From Candidatus Saccharibacteria bacterium UBA1050 (GTDB lineage: Bacteria; Patescibacteriota; Saccharimonadia; Saccharimonadales; Saccharimonadaceae), in NCBI GenBank assembly GCA_002316545.1, contig DCDR01000001.1:311692-375691 (forward strand): DNA of 64,000 bases. The letters are read 5' to 3'. The translations under genes and the position numbers were made by a program. Under the pieces are notes generated by a model that worked only from the letters and a program-made list of their open reading frames with translations, ran no database searches and was not told where the DNA came from. Each line of letters opens with the position of its first letter. The stretch's first letter is position 1. Of this stretch, positions 26,581-35,917 are shown in pieces.

Positions 26581-28589
26581 AGCAATTCCAGAAACTCCGC
26601 TTCGTTAATAATGGCTGTCCCGTAACTTTCGGCTTTTTTGCGTTTGCTCTCTCCAATATTCCCACCGGCAACTAGATAATCAGTGTCTTTGCCCACCGAT
26701 GTTTGAAATGTACCGCCAAGCGCTCGAATTTTTTCTGCCGCATCATCTCGACCCATTGATTCTAACGTACCTGTAATTACAAAGCTTTTTCCGTTTAGCT
26801 TACCTGATTTCTTTTCATAGTATGGCTTCACGCCAAGCTCATCAAATTTCGCAAGCATCGCGACGTTATCCTCATCCGCAAACCAAGCTAGTACACTTTC
26901 GGCGACAACTTCCCCCACACCATCAACCGACTTGAGTGTGTCTACAGTTGCGTGTGCAAGAGCATCAAGTGATCCGAAACGATTCACCAAGTCGATAGCA
27001 GTTTGCGTACCAACATGACGAATACCCAAACCATACACAAATCGTTCGAGCTCTGGTTCAGTTTTAGCAGCAATCGCATCAATAAGTTTTTGCGCTGATA
27101 TGTCGGCAAACCGATCAAGAGACAGTAGCTGGGTTTTTGTAAGCCGATATATATCTGCTAAGTCCTTCACAAGATTCGCATCAACTAATGCAACCACGTT
27201 TTTTTCACCCAGAGTATCTATATCGAGAGCACCCTTTGATGCAAAATGCTCCAATGCTCGCTTAAGGAGCAACGGACCAGATGCGCCCTTTACCCGATAC
27301 ACTGCTTCACCTTCAGGACGCTCAAATTCGAGCTCGGGGTACTGGCGGGCTAGTTCTTTTGGATAATCGAACGCTTTTGTGCCATTTGGTCGCAATTCAA
27401 TAAGTACTCGTTCAACCTGAGGGATAATGTCACCAGCTTTGAAAATGATTACTGTATCACCGACCCGAATATCTTTTCTAGCGATTTCATCTGCATTGTG
27501 TAAGCTTGCATGCTGCACCGTTGTTCCAGCTATATCAACGGGATCAAATACCGCTACGGGTGTTGCGGCCCCCGTGCGACCAATTGATATGACGATATCT
27601 TTAACGATGGTTGTCGCCTCTTCGGCGGCAAATTTGTAGGCAACCGCTCCTCGAGGTGTTTTCCCTACCACCCCAAGCTTTTCGTATTGATCTCTGTCGT
27701 TTACTTTTATCACCAACCCATCAGTATTGAATGCCAGCTTACTCCTTGTCTCGTTTACTTCATCAGCGTACCCCATTACTTCGTCGAGAGAGCTCAAGAT
27801 ACGCGTTTGGCGACTTGTAGTGATGCCTATTTCGTTCATAACATCATAGCCAATTGCATTTGACGAAACGTCACTAGGATTGTCGCGCAAAACATCATAG
27901 CCAACAAAGTGTAATGGCCGCGAGGCAACCAACCTTGGGTCGAGCTGGCGTATGGTGCCTGCGGCTAGATTTCGCGGGTTTTTAAATAGTGACTCCCCAT
28001 GTTTTTCGCGCTGTGTATTCAAACGAGCAAAGTCGTTTTTATACATTACAATCTCGCCACGAATTTCAGTGCGACCACGTAGTATATATGCGTATTTCTG
28101 ATTTTCACGCAGCGCAAGTGGTACATTTTCGATTGTGCGTACATTCATCGTTACATCTTCACCAACCTTGCTATCACCACGGGTTACGGCTTGAACTAGT
28201 CTGCCATCTTCATATACCAACGCACATGCTAAACCGTCCATCTTGATATCGCATAAAAATTCGTGCTGTTTGCCTGGGAGTATTTTGTCCATCCTCCTTA
28301 CCCAAGCTTCGACTTCCTCGCGATTAAACACATCGTTTAGGCTAATCATTGGTACTTTGTGAGTGACTTTCTTAAACTTGTCGAGTGCCTTTCCGGCAAC
28401 TCGTTGCGTTGGACTATCTGTAGTAACTAATTCAGGATACTGGGTTTCGAGTTGAGATAATTCGTGCTTTAAGCTATCGGCCGCTGCTTCGCTCATCGTC
28501 GACTCATCTAGTACATGGTAGTGGTAACGATAGTCGTTAATTAGTTCACGTAGTTTTTCGATTCGCTCTTTAGGCTGGTTTTGCGTCAT
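26577..28589 (-). CDS. ligA: NAD-dependent DNA ligase lacking zinc-finger cysteines
   Basis: 670 aa from ATG 28589 (20-bp overlap with the upstream gene). Ia domain YHYHVLDE, catalytic lysine in CDIKMDGLACAL (KxDG), RGEIVM, GLVIKV, OB fold, HhH region (GLGIRHVGTQTA, VDGVGEVVA) and BRCT end (GKSFVITGTLESMGRDDAAEKI). The zinc-finger region usually has four Cys; here ARQYPELEFERPEGEAVYRV and KGASGPLLLKRAL have none. Essential ligase; loss of the finger needs structural compensation. Confidence 0.95.
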   Translation of the reverse strand: MTQNQPKERIEKLRELINDYRYHYHVLDESTMSEAAADSLKHELSQLETQYPELVTTDSPTQRVAGKALDKFKKVTHKVPMISLNDVFNREEVEAWVRRMDKILPGKQHEFLCDIKMDGLACALVYEDGRLVQAVTRGDSKVGEDVTMNVRTIENVPLALRENQKYAYILRGRTEIRGEIVMYKNDFARLNTQREKHGESLFKNPRNLAAGTIRQLDPRLVASRPLHFVGYDVLRDNPSDVSSNAIGYDVMNEIGITTSRQTRILSSLDEVMGYADEVNETRSKLAFNTDGLVIKVNDRDQYEKLGVVGKTPRGAVAYKFAAEEATTIVKDIVISIGRTGAATPVAVFDPVDIAGTTVQHASLHNADEIARKDIRVGDTVIIFKAGDIIPQVERVLIELRPNGTKAFDYPKELARQYPELEFERPEGEAVYRVKGASGPLLLKRALEHFASKGALDIDTLGEKNVVALVDANLVKDLADIYRLTKTQLLSLDRFADISAQKLIDAIAAKTEPELERFVYGLGIRHVGTQTAIDLVNRFGSLDALAHATVDTLKSVDGVGEVVAESVLAWFADEDNVAMLAKFDELGVKPYYEKKSGKLNGKSFVITGTLESMGRDDAAEKIRALGGTFQTSVGKDTDYLVAGGNIGESKRKKAESYGTAIINEAEFLELL

Positions 28590-29643
28590 CGTCGACAACC
28601 TTTCTATATAGCAAATAGATATAGCTTGCAAGCCATACCGTCGAAGCACTTGTGAGTAACAATATAACCATCGGGGTGATGGTTAGCCAGTCAAGCCATT
28701 TAACTGAGTGGAGTAGTCCTTCGAGCAAAATGGTTGGTACAACCACCAAAAACCAACCTATACCAATCAATAGTCCGGCCCAAGCTAATCGAAGTAATAT
28801 TCGAATTCGTCTTCCGACAACCATATCACCAGCAGTTCGAAGTGCCTGCATTGGATACATGCCTGGTAATGTCACGACTACCATTGCCATTAATGTTGAG
28901 GTAAGCCAGTAAAGCGAAATAACCCCGAGCAAGCTTGCGATTATCCAAAATAGCATTGAGAAAAGTCCAAACTCAAGCATACCTGTGCTATTGGCCGCAC
29001 TAAAACCGATAACAGCGATAGCTACTGGTACAAGCTGAACCATCGAGACAACCATAAGCATTAATGTTGAGAGCGCTGGGCTACCGGAATTGTACAATGC
29101 ATCTCGAAGCTTAACGACTTGTCCGGCAAGCTGTGCTCTCAGTATCCACACTGTCGTCAGCCACGTGAATAAAAATATAAAGCCCGCGTAGACCTGCTGC
29201 ACATCAGTCAAACGTGGCGAGGTTGCCGTAGAAACCACTGATACTGCCAACAGTCCAGCCTGGGTAATTTGCCCCCAGACTCCGCTAAACAAGTTTTTAC
29301 CGGTTTCATCGAGAATATTACGAAGCTCGGTATAGTTCGACTGTGCAGTCAAACCAATCATCAAAGCGCTAAAACCGGCATACAGCAATATCAGCAAGCC
29401 AAACGTTCGCTTGTTTTTAAGCAGTAAGCGTACGACCTCTAGAGTAAATGATATGTAGCCGGGCAATATCAATGAGCGAACATAATCGCGGCGATATGTT
29501 CGCTGGAAACTTCTATGCGGCCGGCGCGCTAGAAAATCAGCACGGCGTTTTTTTATGTGCTCAACGCGTGATAATGGCTGGACAACCTTTGGTTTTTGCT
29601 TTGTCTTTTTGCTATTCGTGCGTGGTGGAGATTTTTTTGCCAT
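28570..29643 (-). CDS. CPR-type membrane protein, unknown
   Basis: 357 aa from ATG 29643. Not recognised by function. A very basic, Lys/Arg-rich cytosolic N-terminus (residues 1-62) is followed by about six TM helices; GDMVVGRRIRILLRLAWAGLL is a conserved-looking loop resembling DUF975/YciC-like membrane proteins. Starts the ligA-HAM1-Nudix operon. Confidence 0.65.
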   Translation of the reverse strand: MAKKSPPRTNSKKTKQKPKVVQPLSRVEHIKKRRADFLARRPHRSFQRTYRRDYVRSLILPGYISFTLEVVRLLLKNKRTFGLLILLYAGFSALMIGLTAQSNYTELRNILDETGKNLFSGVWGQITQAGLLAVSVVSTATSPRLTDVQQVYAGFIFLFTWLTTVWILRAQLAGQVVKLRDALYNSGSPALSTLMLMVVSMVQLVPVAIAVIGFSAANSTGMLEFGLFSMLFWIIASLLGVISLYWLTSTLMAMVVVTLPGMYPMQALRTAGDMVVGRRIRILLRLAWAGLLIGIGWFLVVVPTILLEGLLHSVKWLDWLTITPMVILLLTSASTVWLASYIYLLYRKVVDDDAKPA

Positions 29644-29662
29644 GACTTTCTTATAAACTTCC

Positions 29663-30538
29663 CTAAAATTTGTTGCCCATTGCACGAAGTCGAGCGACGC
29701 GCTCTTCCACCGGAGGGTGTGTACTAAACAGCTTGGCGATGCTTGCACCCTTCAATGGGTTTGCAAAAAATAGATGAGCCGTAGAGCTGTTTTGCCTGCG
29801 AAGACCCGAGCCGTACTGGCCGATTTTTTCGAGTGCTGTAGCTAGCCCTTCAGGGTCACGCGTTGTCATAGCACCCGTCGCATCGGCTAGATATTCACGC
29901 TGTCGGCTAACAGCAAGTTGCACTAGCATAGCTATGAATGGCGTAATTAAAGCTGCAACAATACCCAGTATCATAAAAATTGGTGAGGAAGATCGGTTAT
30001 CGTCGCTGCTAAACCACATCATACGCAGGAATAAGTCTGCGATTAGCCCAATCGCACTGACTAGTCCAAACACTATCATCATGACTCGTATGTCAAGGTT
30101 TTTTACATGCCCTAGCTCATGTGCCATAACTGCCTCAAGCTCGCGATCATCCATAATCTCCAAAATCCCGCTGGTTGCGGCAACATGAGCATGCTTAGGA
30201 TCGCGGCCTGTGGCAAAAGCATTTGGCGCTGGGTCATCTATGACGTAGACTTTTGGCATCGGCATGCCATTTGTAATAGCCAGATTTTCGACTATTCGAT
30301 ACAGGCGAGGATTGTCGCGTTTGGCAATTTCTTTTGCACCATTCACGCCAAGAGCGATTTTCGCAGCCAAAAAATACTGCATGAACGCATAAATAGATGC
30401 GCCAACAAGAGTGCCCCAGAATATGCCCGTGCTTCCATACACCTGTGAAAAAATATAGCCGAGTGCAGCAATTATCATAATAAAGACTATCATGATAAAT
30501 ACCGTATTGCGTTTGTTCGCGGCAATCGCTTTATACAT
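29663..30538 (-). CDS. htpX: HtpX-family M48 zinc metalloprotease
   Basis: 291 aa. HExxH in VMAHELGHVKNLD, third ligand in SRQREYLADATGA, DDPAPNAFATGRDPKHAHVAATSG, four TM helices, C-terminal STHPPVEERVARLRAM. Membrane-protein quality control. It follows lemA by 11 nt, the usual lemA-htpX pair. Confidence 0.95.
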   Translation of the reverse strand: MYKAIAANKRNTVFIMIVFIMIIAALGYIFSQVYGSTGIFWGTLVGASIYAFMQYFLAAKIALGVNGAKEIAKRDNPRLYRIVENLAITNGMPMPKVYVIDDPAPNAFATGRDPKHAHVAATSGILEIMDDRELEAVMAHELGHVKNLDIRVMMIVFGLVSAIGLIADLFLRMMWFSSDDNRSSSPIFMILGIVAALITPFIAMLVQLAVSRQREYLADATGAMTTRDPEGLATALEKIGQYGSGLRRQNSSTAHLFFANPLKGASIAKLFSTHPPVEERVARLRAMGNKF

Positions 30539-30549
30539 AGGCCTCCGTA

Positions 30550-31113
30550 TTAAAACTTAACGTCAACTGGCTTTTCAATACTAGCCAAGTCTTCGACTTC
30601 AAAAAATTCTTTGCTTTTAGAGCTAAAGATTGATGCTACCAAGTTGGCAGGAAATTGTTGAATCTTCGTGTTCAGATCGCGTACACCCGCATTGTAAAAG
30701 CGGCGAGATGCCTGAATTTTGTCTTCCGTATCTACTAATTCATCTTGAAGCTTTTGAAAATTCTCGCTGGCACGTAGTTCCGGGTACGCCTCGCTCACTG
30801 CGAACAGGCTCTTCAAAGCAGACTCAAACTGGTTTTCGGCCTTGGCTGTAGCTGCAGGGCCTTCTTTTGTTGCACTTAGTACATTTGCGCGCGCTTCAGT
30901 AACATCTTGAAATACTTTCTTTTCATGAGACGCATATCCCTTAACTGCCTCAACGAGGTTTGGGATTAAGTCGGCACGACGCTTTAGCTGTACGGTAATG
31001 TCGCTCCAGGCTTCTTCTACACGTACCTTTAGTGTCACCAGGCCATTGTAGGTAACCCATACAAATAGTACGAGAACGACAACAACACCAAGTGCTATCC
31101 ATCCAAAAATCAT
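30550..31113 (-). CDS. lemA: LemA-family protein
   Basis: 187 aa. N-terminal TM (FGWIALGVVVVLVLFVWV), then YNGLVTLKVRVEEAWSDITVQLKRRADLIPNLVEAVKGYA and ASRRFYNAGVRDLNTKIQQFPANLVAS, the classic LemA blocks. RBS GGGGAG before the ATG. Coupled to htpX. Confidence 0.95.
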   Translation of the reverse strand: MIFGWIALGVVVVLVLFVWVTYNGLVTLKVRVEEAWSDITVQLKRRADLIPNLVEAVKGYASHEKKVFQDVTEARANVLSATKEGPAATAKAENQFESALKSLFAVSEAYPELRASENFQKLQDELVDTEDKIQASRRFYNAGVRDLNTKIQQFPANLVASIFSSKSKEFFEVEDLASIEKPVDVKF

Positions 31114-31213
31114 TTTTCTCCCCTTTACAAGTTAGTGATATATCACTATTAATTATACGCTTTTTTACGTAAAAAATCGAGTAAATAACAGCAAAACAAC
31201 CCTTGCGCAACTA

Positions 31214-31249
31214 CCAAATAAATACGCCAGCGTTGCTGGCATATTTATT
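31214..31249 (-). terminator. Terminator after tRNA-Leu (UAA)
   Basis: Palindrome AAATAAATACGCCAGC / GCTGGCATATTTATTT begins at the CCA end of the tRNA. Same AAATAAAT-type design as the one after tRNA-Phe. Confidence 0.6.
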
Positions 31250-31337
31250 TGGTGCGCAAGGCGGGACTTGAACCCGCACGGCTGTTTAGGCCAAGGGATT
31301 TTAAGTCCCTCGTGTCTACCAATTCCACCACTCGCGC
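31250..31337 (-). tRNA. tRNA-Leu (UAA)
   Basis: 88 nt, class II with long variable arm. Acceptor GCGCGAG/CTTGCGC, anticodon stem AGGGA/TCCCT with loop CTTAAAA (anticodon TAA), T-loop TTCAAGT, CCA encoded. Confidence 0.94.
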
Positions 31338-31340
31338 ACG

Positions 31341-31414
31341 TGGAGGCACCTACGGGTAACGCTCCCGTCTACCTGGTTTTGCAGACCAGTGCCTAACTTC
31401 TCGGCCAAGGCGCC
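31341..31414 (-). tRNA. tRNA-Cys (GCA)
   Basis: 74 nt. Acceptor GGCGCCT/AGGTGCC, anticodon stem CTGGT/ACCAG, loop CTGCAAA (anticodon GCA), discriminator T, CCA encoded. Only 3 nt from tRNA-Leu, probably one transcript. Confidence 0.92.
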
Positions 31415-31425
31415 ATATATGATGA

Positions 31426-31986
31426 TTATACCTTATAAAGATGGTGTTTTTTAATGTAGTCTTGTATTTTTGGATGGAAACTTGTAATTTTGCTACGCAC
31501 TTGTGAGGATGCTTTGTCGGTATTTTTCGTATGAATGATGCTATAGCCAGATGGCAGCACTCCAAGGTGCGCCATCAGTGTGTGAATACGTGTTTCGTCT
31601 GCTTTGTTGCGTACACCGACGGCTAGGTGTAGCTTCGATATAATATCTTCCAGCTCGGGCCATGTTTTAAGGCCAAACACGACATCACTTCCGACAAGTA
31701 AGTGGGTTACTTTTTTAAGTTTGGCATCTCGCATCATTCCAGCAAACGTTGAAAATATTTGGTCATTTGGATATACGCTCACCTGTTTCGTGTCTTCAAA
31801 GGCAAGCTTAAGCATCGATACCCGATCGGCGATAGGGCTTACCTGCTGTTTTCGACGGGGTTCATGCTCGGGAACAATGTAAATTTTCTCAAGACCTAGT
31901 GTTTGCAACGCATTTTTTACAAACTCAACATGCCCTTCGTGCACAGGATCAAACGTACCAGCAAAAATTCCTATTGGCGTCTTCAC
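31426..31986 (-). CDS. nadD: Nicotinate-nucleotide adenylyltransferase
   Basis: 186 aa from GTG 31986 (RBS AAGGAG). IGIFAGTFDPVHEGHVEFV has the (H/T)xGH-type nucleotidyltransferase motif, and ASSQVRSKI matches the SSTxxR motif. Joins NaMN or a close mononucleotide with ATP for NAD; LigA in this window needs that NAD. The similar CoaD-type reaction is the alternative. Confidence 0.88.
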   Translation of the reverse strand: MKTPIGIFAGTFDPVHEGHVEFVKNALQTLGLEKIYIVPEHEPRRKQQVSPIADRVSMLKLAFEDTKQVSVYPNDQIFSTFAGMMRDAKLKKVTHLLVGSDVVFGLKTWPELEDIISKLHLAVGVRNKADETRIHTLMAHLGVLPSGYSIIHTKNTDKASSQVRSKITSFHPKIQDYIKKHHLYKV

Positions 31987-32000
31987 ACTACTCCTTATCT

Positions 32001-32088
32001 TGGTGCGGCGAAGAGGACTTGAACCTCCACGAGCGCAATGCTCACCAGCCCCTCAAGCTGACGCGTCTACCAATTCCGCCACCGCCGC
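32001..32088 (-). tRNA. tRNA-Leu (GAG)
   Basis: 88 nt. Acceptor GCGGCGG/TCGCCGC (one wobble), anticodon stem TCAGC/GCTGG, loop TTGAGGG (anticodon GAG), long variable arm, T-loop TTCAAGT, CCA encoded. Confidence 0.93.
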
Positions 32089-32232
32089 ATAAAAATAAGT
32101 TGTACTGTACTCGTAGTTTATAGTCTTTGCGGACCTTTCGACGCAGCGTCTACTTATACGCATGGTCGTGCTTTGCACCGAACTCGCCACCACCAAATAT
32201 AGTGCGTAAAACTCGCTGTAGTATACCCTAAT

Positions 32233-34029
32233 TTATGGTGTTTTGTAAACCTGTGACTGCTCGGCTGACCAGTATAATATATCGCTAAAACGCTCACTCA
32301 CAGAAGGTATGCTGACGTCACTGATATATGGCTGTACACTGGGACGATGGGCGTATCCCATAACTGATTGATACAAGCCAATCGCTGGCACGTCATCGAG
32401 CCATTGCTGAGCAAACGCTTTATACTTTTCATTACGCAAATCTGCTTCGCTACGAGACCGCGCACTCGTCAAGGCGTCGTCGCTAAACGCACTTGAGTAG
32501 TTCGCGAAGTTGTACCCCAATCGGGTAGCTTGACTCGAGTGCCAATACGCATATACGTCTGGGTCGGCACCAATCACTAATTCATAGACTAGAACATCGT
32601 AGTCACGTGGCTGTAGTACAGTTTGCACAAAGTTTCGGTTTGTCGCGTTAGGGTCAACCGACTCGGTTTGAACTTCGATTCCTAATGCAGTCCACTGACG
32701 AGCCAGTTCATTTAGTACACGTTCGTACACAGAATCGTTCACCGTCACAACATGAAGTTGTAGTGGTGCTTTCTGTTTGTTCGTGCGGATTTTTGAACCA
32801 GCGCGTAATTTCCAGCCTTCTTTATCTAGTAATCGTTGTGCTTTAGCGACGTTATATTTTTGTGGCCTAAGAGTCTCTGCACCTGTGAGCTGACTATTCA
32901 CAAATGGTAAATCGAGACGAGGCACCGATGGACCAGCTTGATCTTTTACTTTCGTAATGTCAGTACCTAGCTGCAGGGCTCGTCGAAGGTTTTTGTCTTT
33001 TAGTACAAGACTACGTGTATTGAACAGTGCATACACTCCGCTATTGACCGGATATGTTTCAACGGTGAATTTTTTTGTAATAAGCGGTGAGCGTACATCA
33101 ATATCGACCGCCGCACTTACCTCTCCCGTACGAAGTGAGCGAAGCAGGTCGTCTTTTTGGTCGAATGCATGAAGTTCAAAACGGTTTACGCGCGGCGCAC
33201 CAAGATAGTAGTTTTTTGAGCCCGACATGTTGGCAATTTTGTGACGACCATCTGACGCTAGCTGTAGCAATCGGAGTGTGAAAGGACCACTGCCGACTGG
33301 ACTTACACTAAACGTATTTTGACGCATGGCTCCCGCAGGAACTGATTCAAGCACGTGTTTCGGTAAAATAGCAAAGGTTAATGCGTGAGGAAACGCCGCG
33401 TACGAAGACGGTAGTTCAAATACAACTGTTGTGTCGTCGATAGCCGTCGCCTGAATATCAGCCCAGCTAGCTTGAAGTGGTGACCGAATTTCAGGATTTT
33501 TCATTAAATCAACAGTAAACACAATATCGTGTGCTGTCACTTTTTTACCATCACTCCATATGCCATCTTCGCGTATAGCAATCGTGTAAGTACGTCCATT
33601 GGCACTACGAATAGTTTTCGATGCTAAATCGTTCACTAGATGTCCGGTTTTGTCATATCGGTACAATGATGAAAACAGAAGCCTACCTGCAGAAAGTTCA
33701 GCATCCGTCGTTGCATACAGTGGATTGAGGGTATCAATAGGGCCTTGGACCGCTTCTGCATAGGTACCTCCTTCAGACCAAGCATCGGCGCGGTAGGCCT
33801 TTTGGAACCAGAACATTTGTACACCAACAGCCACTATCAAGAACACCATGATAGCCAACCAAGTAACGATGTGCTGTTTGGCGCTACGAAGCGAGTCTAA
33901 TTTGGTGATAACAAACTTGTGCGCGTGTTTGGTTGTTTTTGTCTCGGCTCTTTTCGCACGTCGAGACAACGCCTTGCTACTAAAGTTAAGACGCCTGTAA
34001 CGCTTCCACGTACCTTTTTCGTCCGTCAC
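32233..34029 (-). CDS. Oligopeptide ABC transporter substrate-binding protein, membrane-anchored
   Basis: 598 aa from GTG 34029 (RBS AAGGG). Basic N-terminus of about 53 residues, then one TM helix (about 54-76) in place of a lipobox, then an SBP family 5 domain: IDTLNPLYATTDAE, DGIWSDGKKVTAHDIVFTVDLM (family signature), VSPVGSGPFTL. No permease or ATPase genes adjoin. Peptide scavenging fits an epibiont, but the partner transporter is not in view. Confidence 0.88.
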   Translation of the reverse strand: MTDEKGTWKRYRRLNFSSKALSRRAKRAETKTTKHAHKFVITKLDSLRSAKQHIVTWLAIMVFLIVAVGVQMFWFQKAYRADAWSEGGTYAEAVQGPIDTLNPLYATTDAELSAGRLLFSSLYRYDKTGHLVNDLASKTIRSANGRTYTIAIREDGIWSDGKKVTAHDIVFTVDLMKNPEIRSPLQASWADIQATAIDDTTVVFELPSSYAAFPHALTFAILPKHVLESVPAGAMRQNTFSVSPVGSGPFTLRLLQLASDGRHKIANMSGSKNYYLGAPRVNRFELHAFDQKDDLLRSLRTGEVSAAVDIDVRSPLITKKFTVETYPVNSGVYALFNTRSLVLKDKNLRRALQLGTDITKVKDQAGPSVPRLDLPFVNSQLTGAETLRPQKYNVAKAQRLLDKEGWKLRAGSKIRTNKQKAPLQLHVVTVNDSVYERVLNELARQWTALGIEVQTESVDPNATNRNFVQTVLQPRDYDVLVYELVIGADPDVYAYWHSSQATRLGYNFANYSSAFSDDALTSARSRSEADLRNEKYKAFAQQWLDDVPAIGLYQSVMGYAHRPSVQPYISDVSIPSVSERFSDILYWSAEQSQVYKTP

Positions 34030-34047
34030 CCTTTTATGCGCTCCTTG

Positions 34048-34284
34048 TTACCCACCAAATGAGGGCACAATCAAGCCAGCCAGAATTGAAAGGACAAATA
34101 TCACCGACAAGATGATAGTAGCTTCAAACAAGCTTTTATCAAGGCCTCGTCGAGTCGTGTATAGCTCGCCAGAGCTACCGAACCCAGCGCCAAGGCTTGC
34201 CCCTCGCTGCTGAAGCAGTACGCAAATAATCATTAATAGGCCTGATCCGAGCGTTATGTATTGTAATAGTAAGCCAAGTTCCAT
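34048..34284 (-). CDS. secG: Preprotein translocase subunit SecG
   Basis: 78 aa, two TM helices with ICVLLQQRGASLGAGFGSSGELYTTRRGLDK between them, the SecG hallmark. Starts at the stop of the 4-TM gene and sits 18 nt before the substrate-binding protein. Confidence 0.93.
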   Translation of the reverse strand: MELGLLLQYITLGSGLLMIICVLLQQRGASLGAGFGSSGELYTTRRGLDKSLFEATIILSVIFVLSILAGLIVPSFGG

Positions 34285-34676
34285 TAATTCTCCCTTTGAA
34301 CTGATTGATAGCGAAGTTCTAGTGCGCTACTTACTACATAGTTTATCAAACTTAGTAGCACACCTGCCAGTATTGAATACCAAAACGTCATCTGTATACC
34401 TGGCGCAAGCTTAAGTGACAAGTACACCATAAAGCCGTTTACGACGAACGTAAAGAGTCCCAGAGTTATGAGGATAGCTGGTAATGAGAGGATAATGACA
34501 AAGGGACGCAAAAGACTATTGATGACAGAAAATATTAAACCTGCAAACAAAAAGCCGCCTATACCCGCGGTGAGCTGCTCTTCTGCGTACCCAGTGCCAA
34601 ACAACCAGACGGCTAACCACAGGCCGAATGAATTTAGTAGCCATCGGATTAAGAATACGAAGAATTGTTGTCTCAT
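34284..34676 (-). CDS. 4-TM phage-holin-like (PF04020) membrane protein
   Basis: 130 aa from ATG 34676; a TTG at 34703 is possible. Four TM helices with the family block FSVINSLLRPFVIILSLPAILITLGLFTFVVNG. Widely conserved in bacteria; despite the family name, no lytic role is implied. Overlaps secG by one base. Confidence 0.85.
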   Translation of the reverse strand: MRQQFFVFLIRWLLNSFGLWLAVWLFGTGYAEEQLTAGIGGFLFAGLIFSVINSLLRPFVIILSLPAILITLGLFTFVVNGFMVYLSLKLAPGIQMTFWYSILAGVLLSLINYVVSSALELRYQSVQREN

Positions 34677-34703
34677 AAATCTGTCTTTTATTATACCTAG
34701 CAA

Positions 34704-35909
34704 CTAAAGTGCTGTCGATAGGCTCTTGCTTAGGTTTCGTATACCAGATTCGGTAATGAGAATATCGTCTTCAATACGAAAGCCCAATTTTTCGTCTGGG
34801 ACATAAATACCGGGCTCAACGGTCATTACCATACCAGGCTTGAAGTAACGTGGCGCGCCCATACTGTCATGAACATCTATACCGAGGCCGTGGCCAATTG
34901 CGTGTGGGAAATATTTGTGTAACGCATCAGTATCATCATGGTTTATTAATTTTGCTTCCTTCAACGCCTGCATCATTCGGTTGTTTACTTTAGTCATATA
35001 CTCCGAAACGACCAGGCCAGGCTCTACGTAAGAGATAATGTCATGGTGCGCACTCTCAAGTGCCGCATGGATGCTTTGAGCCCTTATGCTTGCTTTTCCT
35101 TTTGCATACGTTCGAGAAATATCAGCAGCGTAGCCATCGACTCTAGCGCCAACATCCAGTAGCACCGTGTCGCCAGACTTTATTTTTGCTGAATTAGCGG
35201 TGTAGTGAAGCGTGCAGGCATTGTAGCCTGCGGCGATTATAGGGTCGTAGGCATGCTCAGCAGCTGCCTTGAATGTGAAATAGTGTGACATATCAGCTTC
35301 AATCTCATACTCATGTGTATACGACGACATTGCTTGTTTCACGTTCGAAAATGCTTGCATTGTTAACTTAACTGCTTTTTCAATTGCCACAATCTCTTCA
35401 GTTTGTTTAATTGCCCTGAGACCCGTGAGTTCCTTATTACAAAGCTGGACAGCGCTAAAAAGTCGTTCTAGTTCTTGATGCAATTGGTGCTGCGCTGGGT
35501 TCTGATGAAAGCTGAAGTGGGCCGCATATTCAGGCTGCGAAACTGTGTGTACGACACTATGTTTTTTTGCCATTTGACGCAATGTAGCTTGGGCTTCATC
35601 GTGAGTAATCACTGCATCAACTCCACTTAATTGTTTTGCTACTTTTTCGTCAAGTACGCCATCGAATAAACGGTGCTCATCGCTAACATCAGGTAGCACT
35701 AGCCAAGATTTATGTGATGTGCCGTCTACAATCAACTTCCAGTCTGGTTCTTCTATACCGGTGAGGTACCAAAAATTGGCCTCCTGCGTAAAGCCAAAGG
35801 CCATATCGTTTTGGCGTTGCATAGCACTGTATGCTGTTGCAACAATCAAGCCGCCTCCAAGTTTTTCTGCTAATTTTGTGCGGTTAGACTGAAAAAAACT
35901 GGCCTTCAT
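34704..35909 (-). CDS. pepP: Xaa-Pro aminopeptidase (M24B)
   Basis: 401 aa. Pita-bread fold: metal ligands in LLDVGARVDGYAADISRTY (two Asp), HAIGHGLGIDVHD (His), MTVEPGIYVP and FRIEDDILIT (two Glu). N-terminal creatinase-like domain with FWYLTGIEEPDW. Actinobacterial-host peptide use is a guess. -10-like TATAGT (35917-35922) is 7 nt before the ATG and lies in the end of uvrC. Confidence 0.93.
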   Translation of the reverse strand: MKASFFQSNRTKLAEKLGGGLIVATAYSAMQRQNDMAFGFTQEANFWYLTGIEEPDWKLIVDGTSHKSWLVLPDVSDEHRLFDGVLDEKVAKQLSGVDAVITHDEAQATLRQMAKKHSVVHTVSQPEYAAHFSFHQNPAQHQLHQELERLFSAVQLCNKELTGLRAIKQTEEIVAIEKAVKLTMQAFSNVKQAMSSYTHEYEIEADMSHYFTFKAAAEHAYDPIIAAGYNACTLHYTANSAKIKSGDTVLLDVGARVDGYAADISRTYAKGKASIRAQSIHAALESAHHDIISYVEPGLVVSEYMTKVNNRMMQALKEAKLINHDDTDALHKYFPHAIGHGLGIDVHDSMGAPRYFKPGMVMTVEPGIYVPDEKLGFRIEDDILITESGIRNLSKSLSTAL

Positions 35910-35917
35910 GGTCTTTA

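Noticed and set aside
34284..34676. Holin as part of a lysis module
   Set aside because: PF04020-type proteins are common chromosomal membrane proteins; neighbours are secG and pepP.
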